From: Antedon mediterranea
Lineage: Eukaryota > Echinodermata > Crinoidea > Comatulida > Antedonidae
NCBI RefSeq assembly: GCF_964355755.1
Contig: NC_092676.1
Span: 2,896,288 to 2,960,287 of the forward strand
Length of the DNA stretch: 64,000 nucleotides
Reading direction: 5' to 3'
The position numbers and the translations under genes are program-made. Within the stretch, counting starts at the first letter, position 1; each line of letters begins with the position of its first letter. The notes below the pieces were generated by a model that searched no databases, was not told the origin of the DNA, and saw only the letters and a program-made list of their open reading frames with translations. Shown here in pieces: positions 46,945 to 59,110 of the stretch.

Positions 46945-47230
46945 GTGGTCCGTTTTTCGCACGAAAAGGGAACAATTTCTGTTCAAGCCATTAGCTTGTC
47001 AAAGGCCCTGTGAAAAAGTGGTCAGGTTGAAACCTTACCAACCGTATTGGTGGCTACGGCCCTGGGGTAACAATGTGAAGCGAAATTGAACATATATAGA
47101 TAGTATAGTTTCAAATTAATTAAATTTCAGTATATCACCGGGCGGTTTAAAATGAATGTTCTATGCCGGATGTGTTTATATCTAGAATTTACGCAATATA
47201 AATTAATACATTATCATTATTATTATTATT
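46945..47230 (+). repeat. Dispersed repeat copy 2, followed by SINE-2-like body
   Basis: 46945-47080 matches 4793-4925. 47128-47230 has 'TATATCACCGGGCGGTTTAA', then 'TGAATGTTCTATGCC' and a (ATT)n tail, as at 55602-55670 and partly 18555-18600. Confidence 0.5.
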
Positions 47231-47534
47231 ACTATTAAAGAGATAATAAAAGGTTATCTTCTGCATCAAATATTGCACATTAAGTGAATTAAGATTAAAT
47301 ACCTAGCAACTTCTGCAGTTTCCTGGGGATTAAGTGCCAAAAGGAACAAAGCGTCTGGTGTCTTTGTCGTCAACCAAATTAGCAGCTGCGAGATTACAAG
47401 ATAACGTATTGTACTAAGTTGCTTGGCGATATAGTGCCTTTTTTGAACAAAAAACTATTTGTTTTATGCCAAATTTGTGTCTGTATGGCATTAAGAACTC
47501 TTCGATTTTTATTCTCCCTCTTTCCTGCCTGTCC

Positions 47535-48315
47535 TGACATCATACAGTATGTGAATGACATCATACAGTATGTTAATGACATAATACAGTATGTCACTGA
47601 TATCATACAGCATTTCAATGACATCATACAGTATGTCAATGACATCATACAGTATGTCAATGATATCATACAGTATGTTAATGACATACTACAGTATGGT
47701 AATGACATAATACAGTATGTCAATGATAACATACAGTATGTCAATGATATCATACAGTATGTTAATGAGAACATACAGTATGTCACTGATATCATACAGT
47801 ATTTCAATGACATCATACAGTATGTCAATGATATCATACAGTATGTTATTGTTAATGACATACTACAGTATGTTAATGACATAATACAATATGTCAATGA
47901 TAACATACAGTATGTCAATGATATCATACAGTGTCAAATGATATCATACAGTATGTTAATGACATACTACAGTATGGTAATGACATAATACAGTATGTTA
48001 ATGACATACTACAGTATGTCAATGATAGCATACAGTATGTCCTGACATCATACAGTATGTTAATGACATAATACAGTATGTTAATGACATAATACAGTAT
48101 GTCAATGATATCATACAGTATGTCAATGACATCATACAGTATGCCATCATACAGCATGTCAATGATATCATAGAGTATGTCAATGACATCATACAGTATG
48201 TGAATGACATCAAACAGTATGTCAATGACATCATACAGTATGTGAATGACATCAAACAGTATGTCAATGACATCATACAGTATGTCAATGACATACAGTA
48301 TGTCAATGACATTCT
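47535..48315 (+). repeat. 21-bp minisatellite, about 36 units
   Basis: Unit: ATACAGTATGTCAATGACAT plus C, with frequent swaps (TTAATGACA, TCAATGATA). Because 21 is divisible by 3, long open frames occur on both strands (for example 47419-47988 +). I read these as repeat-derived, not genes. Confidence 0.93.
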
Positions 48316-48319
48316 CTGC

Positions 48320-50340
48320 CATATTTGACAATTCAATTTACCTACTGTACATACCTGCGATGGGTTACTGGGGTCAAGTGTCAAGTTTTACCTTATTGTA
48401 GTAATCAATTGTTTTACAATCATTAGTAATTAATCATGCCACCAGCTGTTTGATCAGCTGATATACATTGTGCCATTCCAATCTATGTGAAAGATCACTA
48501 TAGATATATAGTGTTCAGCTGTTAAAACTTAAAATCATTGCTTTCCTCAACTGTAATTTAATGTGAGAATATTATAGGATAGTGCGTCTGCAAATTCTGC
48601 ATATTAACAATTTGATTAGATTTCCCAAAATTTATGGACCCAATTTATTTGTTTAGTTGGCTTATCAGTTAAAACGTATCGTTCTTGTAGTATTTGAGTC
48701 TATCTGTAGTTTAATGTTCAATTTTCCCAAGTCAATGCTACCATTTGCAGCTAAATTAACTGAAAATTTGAATTAATTTAATTTTAATTTTATTGAGTTG
48801 ACAATCAATAACTACTGTATAATCACTAAGTGAACACTATATTACTAAATAAAAGCTTCTCAAAAAATGATTATATTAATTTTTTCTGTATATAATATTC
48901 TGAATATTTTATATTTTTGTCTATTTGTCAACTTCAGCTTACGTGATGCAGTAAAGAATTTATTATGCTTACTTTCTAATGACTTTCTTGATATTTTTAC
49001 AAGTCAAGTTTAGTAATTATAAAGAGTGATTTTGTAATATCTCAGACATAAACAGACAAACAATTTTTTTCTCGTCTGATGATGTAAAAAAAAAATTCTT
49101 CAGCAATGAACATGGCAAGTAATCTGTCATAAACATTACAAATTATTGCAAACAACTTCCAGTAATGCATCTCACAACTTCCCTTGTTAATGGTCATATT
49201 AACCGTGTAAGTCATAGGTCACCGATTCTTAATATGAAACGATTGGTACCGACAGACACAGATTACAAGGTACTTTTATTTTAATTCGTCTTCTACAATT
49301 CAGACATAACATAAACGAATGCAAAACAGAGCAAGTAATATTAAATCACCTGAAAAAATATAACAAATATGAGTTTTTAATATTTTAAAACACTTTGAAG
49401 ATCTTCTGGTAGATCAGCAGTTTGAGTCAAAATTAATTGTGTTATTAATAAGTTATGATTTAACCGGTACGAATGCGAAACAAGATGAAGGTAATGTCAT
49501 GAATGACATGCGTAACACATGTTGCATGTTTAGCATAGTATTATTACTATACTATAGATTAAGAATAGTTCTAAATTAGGTGGCTTTAACTAGGTGTGTG
49601 GTAAGTTTCATTGAGACTGAGACCGATTGAGTTATTAGTAAAAAAAAGCGCCAAAATATTAATAAATGTTAATGTATTTATCAGGTGTGGATTTAGGCCG
49701 GGGCTAAACATGCTTCAGCTCCCCTAACATTTAACAGCCATGACTGAAATAAAATAACTATTTTTATTTCTCTACAAACCGACAGATCATTTATTAAATA
49801 CTTAGCCTCCCCCCTCTCCCCCTAATCTATAAGTTATAACTAGCATCTTTGACTATTTCTATTCTGCTTTGCATTGCATTTAAAGCACTTTTGCCTACAT
49901 GACTGGTTCAAGTTTACAACCTATCATTTAGAAATCAATTTAGGATTTTTATTAGACATTAAATCACTTTTAAGGAGAGATTGTTACTGTAGTTTCATAA
50001 CAGCCCTTAATTAAGGAAAATTTATTCATATCTATAATATTCACAACTTTCATTATTATTTTGTAGATTTTAATCTGTGTAGTAGGTGAATCAGCCAGGG
50101 ACCTCTCTAAATGCTTCCGCAAATCAGAGGCCTGTTTGAACGATTACCTACAGTACATCCTATTATACCATCAGGTTGATTTATTGAGTCTCTACATTAA
50201 AGCCCCATTCCCTACGTTTTTTAGATCTAATTTAAGATCACAAACTATATTTAATGTAAAAATAATACTATATGGTCCTATTGCGATAACTTTTTTCGTC
50301 TTTAAACGGTTAAAAATGTGAAAAATAAGTCGATTCTAAT
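48320..50340. other. Intergenic, no gene recognised
   Basis: AT-rich; no repeat family or coding frame identified. Confidence 0.5.
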
Positions 50341-50720
50341 AATTATAGCGGCCCGCTATAAATCCCAAAATGCATTGCGCGCGGATTGATATTTTTGTTT
50401 TTCACCTGTAATTCGCCCACTTTTCGATCGATCGTGAGGCCAAAACAAATGGAAGACTCCTAACTTTTCAGCGAAAATACCGGGTTTTCCCCAATTTGTA
50501 TCAACGGAGTCTGGCAAAAATAGAAAGACAATTAATGCAGCAACTATACAACGTCAGGCTAGGTATATAGCTCGCGTACGATGTTCGTACGTTACCGATG
50601 TTTACCAGCTAGGCCTACAAAACTAAGCCTAGCTAGGCTAGGCCTAAGACCGTCCACGAGAGGTCGATCGCCGCGAGCTACTTAGGTAGTGCATTGTTTC
50701 TCACTTTTTATCATAATTTA
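50340..50720. promoter_or_regulatory. CpG-richer block with ZNF143/Staf-like motif, possible promoter
   Basis: TATAAATCCCAAAATGCATT followed by GCGCGCGG (50357-50384) resembles the ZNF143 (Staf) promoter motif TCCCAGAATGCATTGCG. CpG words such as TCGATCGATCG and GTACGATGTTCGTACG, and TAGGCCTAG words, follow to 50670, as at the known gene starts in this window. No downstream coding exon is recognised on either strand. Confidence 0.35.
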
Positions 50721-50872
50721 CCATAAAACGTACATTTAAGACAAGAAACGACATGGTTTATTGTTTTTAAAGTGATATATATGTATTATTTTCCAAAAAA
50801 CGTCCAAAATTGCAGGGAAGGGGTCTTTAAAGTCTTGTTTATCTACATTGAATTCTTCTTTCCAGTGGTGTA

Positions 50873-51173
50873 ACATCTACGAGCGCTCACTGGTTAAACC
50901 CAGGGTCCCAGAGCTTAAGAGGTCCAGGGCTTAAGGTTCACAGAGCTTAGGGGTGCCAGAGCTTAAGGGGCCCATGGCTTAAGGGGCCCATGACTTAAGG
51001 GGCCCATGACTTAAGGGCCCCAGGGCTTAAAGGGCCCCAGAGCTTAAGGGATCCCAGAGCTTAGAGACCCCAGAGCATGAGCAACCCCAATCTAACTATC
51101 AATGTTGGAGGGCCTCTTAGGAGTGCTAAACCAGGGGAATTTGCCTGCTGTGTTACACCACTGCTTGTTTCTA
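50873..51173 (+). mobile_element. TIR element (CAGTGGTGTAAC) with internal minisatellite
   Basis: CCAGTGGTGTAAC (50873) and GTTACACCACTG (51160-51172) are inverted ends. Inside, about 8 units like GGGGCCCATGGCTTAA. Related copies: 46200-46290, 46335-46440 and 58955-59110. Confidence 0.65.
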
Positions 51174-51213
51174 AATCACCCAAAATGCATTTCAATTTAG
51201 GGCCTACCATTAA

Positions 51214-51285
51214 AAGCTCAGTGGTCTAATGGTAGGATGTTAGCATATCAAACAGAAGATACTGAGTTCAAATCTCTTACCAGAC
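51214..51285 (+). tRNA. tRNA-like sequence, degenerate, related to 18433-18503
   Basis: Shares 'CAGTGGTCTAATGGT' and 'AGCATATCAA.CAGAAG' with the tRNA-Glu-like copy at 18433. It has GAGTTCAAATCTC as a B-box-like arm. Base changes disrupt the stems. Confidence 0.35.
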
Positions 51286-51938
51286 AGCTAACTGCAGTAG
51301 AATAGTTTTAACATGTTCCCTTCAATACCTGTAAATATTCTTGTTTATAATTGAATTGTGGATTACCAATTTGTTTGTATTAAAACGCTGTCATACTGAG
51401 AACTCATAAACTATACAGTTATTAAAATTTTATACGTGCTTTATACACATACTTTAGGATTAGTAAAACTAACTTTAACAGACCACAAAAGAAGTACATT
51501 AGAAAACGCCACTCAAGGGGATAAAAGATATTGTTTGATGTCTAAGTTGGAGATTCAGAACTGGGATGTGGAAGGCGTATTTAGAGATTAGAAGCATTAT
51601 AACACAGGAAGGAAATATAGAGAAGCAGGCTGTTACGTTTATACAATTTAATAAAATCTGAATTGGGTCATGAGACTATATAGACTTATAAATATAAATG
51701 CAAGTAGTGGTTTAATAGTCATCTATGATTGGTATACCTAATAATGATATATTGACTTTTAAACAAACCTGAATGGTTGATTTTGTATGGTTTTTCCATC
51801 ATTAATGTAATATTCAATGGTAGTAATTAATGGCCAATTTGCTCTGCTCAGCATCTGAAATTGCTAAAATAAAAGGATATAAAGGTAAATGGAAAACATA
51901 CAATTTATAAAACTGTTTAACTTTAATTCATTTAGTCT

Positions 51939-52645
51939 AGCCTTTGGAGCACAACATTGCTACTGTAAGACCTGAGCATTATGATATGATTATAGTTGCT
52001 TGAATCTAGCCTTTAGGGCACAACATTGCTGCAACCTGAGCATTATGATATGATTATAGTTGCTTGAATCTAGCCTTTAGGGCACAACATTGCTCCGACC
52101 TGAGCATTATGATATGATTATAGTTGCTTGAATCTAGCCTTTGGAGCACAACATTGCTGCTACCTGAGCATTATGATATGATTATAGTTGCTTGAATCTA
52201 GCCTTTAGGGCACAACATTGCTGAGACCTGAGCATTATGATATGATTATAGTTGCTTGAATCTAGCCTTTAGGGCACAACATTGCTGCAACATGAGCATT
52301 ATGATATGATTATAGTTGCTTGAATCTAGCCTTTAGGGCACAACATTGCTGAGACCTGAGCATTATGATATGATTATACTGTAGTTGCTTGAATCTAGCC
52401 TTTAGGGCACAACATTGCTGAGACCTGAGCATTATGATATGATTATAGTTGCTTGAATCTAGCCTTTAGGGCACAACATTGCTGCAACCTGAGCATTATG
52501 ATATGATTATAGTTGCTTGAATCTAGCCTTTAGGGCACAACATTGCTGCGACCTGAGCATTATGATATGATTATAGTTGCATGAATCTAGCTTTTAGGGC
52601 ACAACATTGTTGAGACCTGAGCATTATGATATGATTATAATTGCT
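51939..52645 (+). repeat. 64-bp minisatellite, 11 copies
   Basis: Unit opens TAGCCTTTAGGGCACAACAT and ends GATTATAGTTGCTTGAATC. Copies are over 90% alike by eye. Confidence 0.95.
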
Positions 52646-52728
52646 TGTGGTTGAAATGTCTGAACATTTACTGCTATTAATCATATTCTACCTTAAGTTG
52701 CAAGTTAGGTTTGAGCTATACAAAACAC

Positions 52729-52892
52729 TTAAGCTCTGTCTACACTATCAAACTAGTTTGACAAAAAGTGTGATGTGCCCAAATATGGTAGTGATATGCC
52801 CAAATATGGTAGTGATATGACATCATCATGTCCATATATGGGCACATCACATTTTTTTGTCACATAAAGTTTGATAGTGTAGACAGGGCTTT
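52729..52892 (+). mobile_element. MITE family A, best-preserved copy
   Basis: 164 bp. Left TTAAGCTCTGTCTACACTAT, right ATAGTGTAGACAGGGCTTTA. Two 21-bp units with CCAAATATGG, then TGACATCATCATGT and CCATATATGG. It can serve as the family reference. Confidence 0.9.
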
Positions 52893-53169
52893 ACACTGTC
52901 AAGGTTACACGCAACTGCAGACAAATATGTATCTAATGGATGAATGAGAAGATATTTAAATAGAATATAAAATATGTAAAATCATATCAATCAAGAAGGA
53001 GTTATTATAGTTCTATCCATGTAGATATTAAAAATGCATCTACAACTTCTAAATTTAAATTAATATACAAGAACTATTTACTTTCAAGATATATGATGAA
53101 CGTTAAATACTGTATATATATTTCATAAGACCAGTTAAGATTGGATAATATGGTTTAAATAGAAATTGT

Positions 53170-53375
53170 AGCTTTGTTTTCTTTTATTTATTATTAGTTT
53201 ATATATATTTTTTGTTCTTTTTCGTATATAATTTTATATCTTGGGGTGGGTCAAACTTAAAGTCATTATGACTTATATGACTCTCTCCCCCCCCCCCCCC
53301 CACATAATCACTTCATTGTATTTATGTATGTATTATATTATATTGTGGAAATAAATTGAAATTGAAATATAATAA
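53170..53375 (+). mobile_element. Probable non-LTR retroelement 3' end
   Basis: Ends TGGAAATAAATTGAAATTGA with a C14 run at about 53287-53301 upstream. The reverse of the same tail is found inside the MITE at 60945-61242. Confidence 0.4.
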
Positions 53376-54159
53376 CTCCTTGTAGTATTAAACAAGTGAG
53401 ATTATTTTTCAATATGTACAAAAGAAATGTTGTAAAATAACAATTAAGGAAAAGGTATGGCTTCAACACTCATCAGAAGTACAACAGGAATTTCCATAAA
53501 ACATTTCTGGAAAAACTCACTCACTCACATAAAAAATTACTGTTATTTTTTTGCTTTTTTTAGTGTTTATCCTTAAAATTCAGGAAAGTAATGTAGCCTA
53601 TCGTGTGTGGCCCCTCTACATAAGTGTGCCAAATGTGAGCACCTACTGTTTACCGCCTGTGGAGAAGATGCATAAAATTACGCGAAAAATTGTGTAGATA
53701 TTTATTTGGTAACCAACGAATAATAGTGAGAATAGGCTAATTAAAGCCCACATTCCAAAACAATATACTAAATAATATACATATCGTGAAATAAAGTTTT
53801 TAATAACAATGTAAGGATTAACAGAAATTCTGATAGTTAAACAATAGTGTTTGGACCTTAAGGGTCTTTAATTAGAGGTCACTTGAATGGAATTTAATTT
53901 TAAATTATAATTAATTATTTGGTACAAAATTAAAATACTGAAAACAGTAAAAAAAAATGCAATAAGGTAAATTTTAACAAATTTAAATAAATGTGAGTAG
54001 CCTACAGCAGCATGAATATGACAGGAAATTCAGCCTCGTGTCCCAGGAGGGGAAATAAAGTACCTCTGCACTTTATATAAAGGTCAGAGGTCTGTTTTTA
54101 AAAGTTTTGATTTTAATGTTCTATAAGCTATATAGTATAATTGGCAGATTTTTGTCTGA

Positions 54160-54872
54160 CTTAAACAAATTGTATATATATATATATATATGATAAAAAA
54201 AATTGTATATACATATATATATAATAATAAAACAAATTGTATATACATATATAATAAAATTGTATATAATAATAATAATAATAATAATAAATAACATTTA
54301 TAAAGCGCAAGAGACAAAGGTTTCAAAGCGCTGAGTTTTCCAAGATCTGTGCAAGTAATAGCGTGTGATTATGCTTCTCTGAAGAGATGAGTTTTGAGTT
54401 TAGTTTTAAATGTGATTACAAATTTTGATGAGCGTATTTCGAGGGGTAGAGTGTTCCAGAGTTTTGGGGCTGCGACAGCGAAAGCACGATCACCGTAAAA
54501 CCGAGTTCTGGAACGGGGTCCAGGTTTTAGAAGAAGTCTGCTGGATGAACGAAGCGTAGAGTTGGTTGACGGAGTAATGATGTCACATATGTAGGCTGGA
54601 GCACATCCGTTGACGGCCTTACATGTATATGTCAGCAACAGGATTTTAAAACGAATGTGCTGATCTACAGGCAACCAGTGTAAGTCACGTAAAACGGGAG
54701 AAATATGTTCATGTCGTTTAGTGCCAGTGATAAGTCTTGCGGCGGAATTTTGGATTCGTTGAAGAGGAGACAGATAAGAAGTTGGTAGGCCGTACAGAAG
54801 CGAGTTATGACAGTCCAGACGAGATGAAACAAAAGCATGAACAAGACGTATATATATATATAATAATAAAAC

Positions 54873-54907
<35 letters not shown>

Positions 54908-55237
54908 ATAAACAAATTGTATATACATATATAATAAAATTGTATATACATATATATATATAATAATAAAACAAATTGTATATACATAATAAAAATGGTA
55001 TATACATATATAATAAAAATGGTATATACATATATATATAATAAAAATTGTATATACATATATATATATATATAATAAAAAATTGTATATACATATATAA
55101 TAAAAAAAATTGTATATACATATATATAATAATAATAAAACAAATTGTATATACATATATATATATAATAATAAAACAAATTGTATATACATATATATTA
55201 AAATTGTATATACATTTTATATATATAATAAAAATTG

Positions 55238-55269
<32 letters not shown>

Positions 55270-55720
55270 ATAAAAAAAATTGTATATACATATATAATAA
55301 AATTGTATATACATATATATATATATATAATAATAAAACAAATTGTATATACATAATATATATAATAATAAAACAAATTGTATATACATATATATTAAAA
55401 TTGTATATACATTTTATATATATAATAAAAATTGTATATACATATATAATAAAATTGTATATACATATATATATATATATATAATAATAAAACAAATTGT
55501 ATATACATAATATATATAATAATAAAACAAATTGTATATACATATATATTAAAATTGTATATACATATATATATATAATAAAAATTGTATATACATATAT
55601 TTCAAATTAATTAATTAAATTTCAGTATATTACCGGGCGGTTTAGAATTAATGTTCTATGCCTGATTTGTTTATATAAATATATATATATATAATACAAA
55701 ATTGTATATACATATATTTA
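54160..55720. repeat. TATATACA-rich minisatellite, interrupted by a LINE fragment
   Basis: Units of AATTGTATATACATATAT followed by (ATA)n AAACA. About 100 bp lie left (54165-54262) and about 750 bp right (54850-55600) of the LINE. Long low-complexity frames here on both strands are not genes. Confidence 0.9.
54262..54848 (-). pseudogene. CR1/L2-type LINE fragment (reverse transcriptase C-terminus and 3' end)
   Basis: On the minus strand one open frame reads VSSRLDCHNSLLYGLPTSYL, QRIQNSAARLITG, PVLRDLHWLPVDQHIRFKIL and GDRAFAVAAPKLWNTLP, ending THLFREA at about 54372. This is the conserved thumb/C-terminal end of CR1/L2-clade reverse transcriptases. The 3' end has 'CATTTATAAAGCGC' (reverse) and (ATT)n. 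The 5' part is absent, as after incomplete reverse transcription. The frame itself has no stop. Confidence 0.88.
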
Positions 55721-56079
55721 TAATTTGTAATTATTGTTTATGTTTTATTATGTACAGTACTGTTGTTATTTCAACAAAATACTGCATTGCATTACTTTTA
55801 TTTTGTGTATAATGTAACCTATACAATCTGCCATTTCATATTCTAAAGGTTGAATGTGTATGTTTACATTTTATGCCCTACTTGTGAAATGGTAAATGTT
55901 ATATTTTGCATTAAATTCAAACATTAATTTTGTATGTAATGACGCCACATGTTTGCCAAATTGCAGTATGTTGTTGTGATGCTATTTTTGTCTAAAAGTG
56001 TTACATTGTTTATAGTTTGTTTTTTATATTACAGTTTGATTGCTGTAGGATTTATAATATGCAAATTACAATGCTAATT

Positions 56080-56300
56080 AGGTATGCAAATTAAGACTGT
56101 ATGCAAATTATAAGAGTATGCAAATTATAAGAATATGCAAACTATAATAATAATAATAAATAACATTTATAAAGCGCAAGAGACAAAGGTTTCAAACTAT
56201 GAGAGTATGCAAATTAAGAATTTATGTGAATTATGAGAATATGCAAATTTATAAGAGTAGGCAAATTATAACTGTATGCAAATTATGAGAGTATGCATAT
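56080..56300 (+). repeat. TATGCAAATTA short tandem repeat with LINE-tail insert
   Basis: About ten units of TATGCAAATTATAAGAG. At 56143-56198 the LINE tail 'ATAACATTTATAAAGCGCAA' is inserted. TATGCAAAT also matches the octamer (POU) consensus. Confidence 0.7.
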
Positions 56301-56544
56301 TAAGACATAAAAGATATATTTATTCATCAAATAGTTAGAAATTCGGAGAAGTGATTCTCTTTGACATTTGAATTTACAGTAAAACACTAAAAAATACAGA
56401 GCTCTCAAACAAAACAATTATGGTACATAGTAGTAGGTAGTAAAAGATGGAATTGAAAGAAATTTAAACTAATAAAATTACCGGAGTACAACCTGTTGAT
56501 TTTTTTGTTTCCAATTTGACATTTCTTTCTGGCTGGTTTGGGAA

Positions 56545-56735
56545 ATTATTCTACTGCAGTAACTACATTTTACTGCAGTAACGTATTTAAAAGCTTATGA
56601 GCCAGTCACTGTAATAAACTATAAACAGTGTGTATGTGATTATAAGCTTACTAAATATTGTGCATATACAGGTTTAAGGATAAAAAATTACTGCAATGAG
56701 TAGATTTGTTACTGCAGTAACGTGTAATTGTGTTA
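56545..56735 (+). repeat. ACTGCAGTAAC-bounded repeat, copy 1
   Basis: TACTGCAGTAACTACATTTT at the left and TTACTGCAGTAACG at the right, with 'GTCACTGTAATAAAC' in between. A related copy is at 63548-63715; shorter traces at 27190-27230 and 37860-37880. Confidence 0.5.
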
Positions 56736-56861
56736 AATCTGTTTATATAAAACGAGTGTGAACTAAACTGAAAGTATTTCTTTAACTTGAATTAGTTTCA
56801 ATTATCGTTGTGTTCATGTTTAATTTTGTTTTGTGTATAATTATATAATACTGTACTTCTT

Positions 56862-57162
56862 AAGATGTGCCCAAATATGGTAGTGATATGCCCAAATATG
56901 GTAGTGATATGCCCAAATATGGTAGTGATATGCCCAAATATGGTAGTGATATACCCAAATATGGTAGTGATATGCCCAAATATGGTAGTGATATGCCCAA
57001 ATATGGTAGTGATATGCCCAAATATGGTAGTGATATACCCAAATATGGTAGTGATATGCCCAAATATGGTAGTGATATGCCCAAATATGGTAGTGATATG
57101 CCCAAATATGGTAGTGATATCACATTTTTTGTCACATAAATTTAATAGTGTAGACAGAGCTT
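56862..57162 (+). mobile_element. MITE family A copy with 12 tandem 21-bp units
   Basis: Twelve head-to-tail units, each with CCCAAATATGG, run from 56869 to about 57118, then CACATTTTTTGTCACATAAA and the TIR AGTGTAGACAGAGCTT. The left TIR is absent. Repeat-encoded frames (MPKYGSD)n are incidental. Confidence 0.92.
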
Positions 57163-57164
57163 CA

Positions 57165-58950
57165 GAAAATAATTCATTATTTCTTAAGTGGTTTTGGGTT
57201 TGTTTAAAAAAATCTGTGTGTCTGGTTACCGTTTTTATGACGATCTCTAAATTAAAGGAAAAAAGCAGAAAAAATTAAAAACATTACGAATGTCAACAGC
57301 AGCTAATGTCTTTACGAGAAAGAAAGGTTATTTCAGAAGAAGAATGTAATAATGTTACAAATTTAGAATGACATTTCACATTAAGTAGCCACTTTGCTCG
57401 GAGGTATTTCACTTTACACTTTACATTTAATGTATATTCAATTCAAATAGCTTCGGCTTTGTTTATTTTTGCTGAACTAACTCACTAAATAAATAAAAGT
57501 TATTGTTATTAGGTTTATCATCATATATATAAAATGTTAAAAATACCGACAAGTCCTACCTGCATGTGAGGAAGTGAAGTAATGTTCGTCGGAAATTATA
57601 ATTTTTGTGGATGTACAGTAGGCTGATCGAAAATAATTAATGGTTTATCAATTACTGGATTGAATTGAGTATGCAGGTAGTCAGTAGTAATATCAGAAGG
57701 GATAAAGAACCTTCCCCCACTGCTTCTCATTGCTTCAAAAATATTAATTTAGTTTCAAATGTCTTAACATGTAATAATAGGACAAACACAGATTATTTAA
57801 TAATAATATTAATTTTTGATATCTACTTTTGACAGACTATAATATTACAGTCTGTCAAAAATAGATATCAAAATGTATTTCATAAATTAATTTTAGCTTT
57901 CCAAAAGGTGGGAGGGGTGGGGATTTGTCTCTGTAACACCAATGGAAAGAGTGTAGTGATTGGGCAATCAAAGGTGTTTGAAAGTGAAATTGTTATGCAT
58001 CTTTTAAAATTCAATCTTTAGGCCTCCAATGTTTTTTTTTTGTAACCTCCCCAGAATATACTATATACAATTGAAGTCACAATAAGTTGTAAGTAGGGCA
58101 GATTTTAAGTTGATTTAGTTGTCTGGTTTGGTTAAGTGTATAAACCTAGGATCAGTGTTTCTTAAAGGCAGGAAGTTTTCTAAAACTCTGGCGTGTTGAA
58201 AGCTAAAATTCCCTGTTGTCTCTTTAATTTACGTTTGCCGAAATTTTGTTGGTCGTGGGAAATCTTGGGGCTTCCTACGGTAAAACCGAGTTGAGTTGCG
58301 TTGGTACGATAAATTTTATGCTGAATAACTGTAGTAGTGTCGACATGAAATTGTTTAAATTATGTAGTTTTTTACTATGTTGACATTATAATTGACAATG
58401 GAGGTGGCAATTTTACAGCTCCTCCATGGTTGAATATGTAATTGGGTAAAGTGTTTCGGTCTTATATAATTATAGGCTTACTACTGACCAAGGGTCATAT
58501 AGTGGGTCATTCAATTGAGAAGTGCATAATTATTGCACATATTCTCTTTCCTCACTAAGTTTACTGGGTATTGGAGCAGAAATACAGATTTTGTTGGTTT
58601 TGATATTACAATAACTCTCTCTCTTACATAAAATGCTTTTTTTAAATATTTTTCAGATTTGCAGAATACTAAATACCTCTACCAAGAGTTGTAGAAAGAC
58701 AGTGGTTCAAGTCTATCTCTTCAACCTGCTGAAAATACACAGTATTGTTTCTAAACTTGCTGCATAATGGCCAGTTAAAAAAAACCATGTTAGAGATCGG
58801 GACTAGAGTCAATCAAAACTTATTTTATAATCAGTTATATTGTGATCTTGTGTATAGAGTTAAACAAGTATGTACAAAAATGTGTAAAAACAATGTACAA
58901 AATAGCCTTTGCAACTTAAAATTGAGACTGAGGCACTGTGTATAATCATA
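57165..58950. other. Intergenic, no gene recognised
   Basis: Contains a hairpin at 57813-57873 with 25-nt arms (TTTTTGATATCTACTTTTGA and its complement). Otherwise nothing recognised. Confidence 0.5.
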
Positions 58951-58954
58951 GGGA

Positions 58955-59110
58955 AATGGCTATGAGCGCCACTGGCTAAACCCAGAAGCCCCAGAGCTGT
59001 GCCTGGAGCAAAGCTTACAGTCATTATCAAAATATGTTAAAAAAGGCTCGAAGCTTCCACTTAGGGTTCCTAAACCAGGTGCCTCAGGCCTCTGCGTTAC
59101 ACCACTGTTT
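58955..59110 (+). mobile_element. CAGTGGTGTAAC-family element, diverged copy
   Basis: Has 'GAGCGCCACTGGCTAAACCC' and ends 'GCGTTACACCACTG'. The internal repeat is not expanded as at 50873-51173. Confidence 0.55.

Noticed and set aside
47394-48384. Long open frames on both strands (up to 189 codons)
   Set aside because: They are read-through of a 21-bp minisatellite whose period is divisible by 3; peptides are simple repeats (IQYVND, SLTYCM) with no family resemblance.
54665-55543. Several Tyr/Ile-rich frames of 100-175 codons
   Set aside because: They are translations of TATATACA repeats on both strands; composition is purely low complexity.
56860-57278. (MPKYGSD)n repeat protein
   Set aside because: It lies wholly within the MITE array, three frames are open at once, and the flanks are non-coding MITE sequence.
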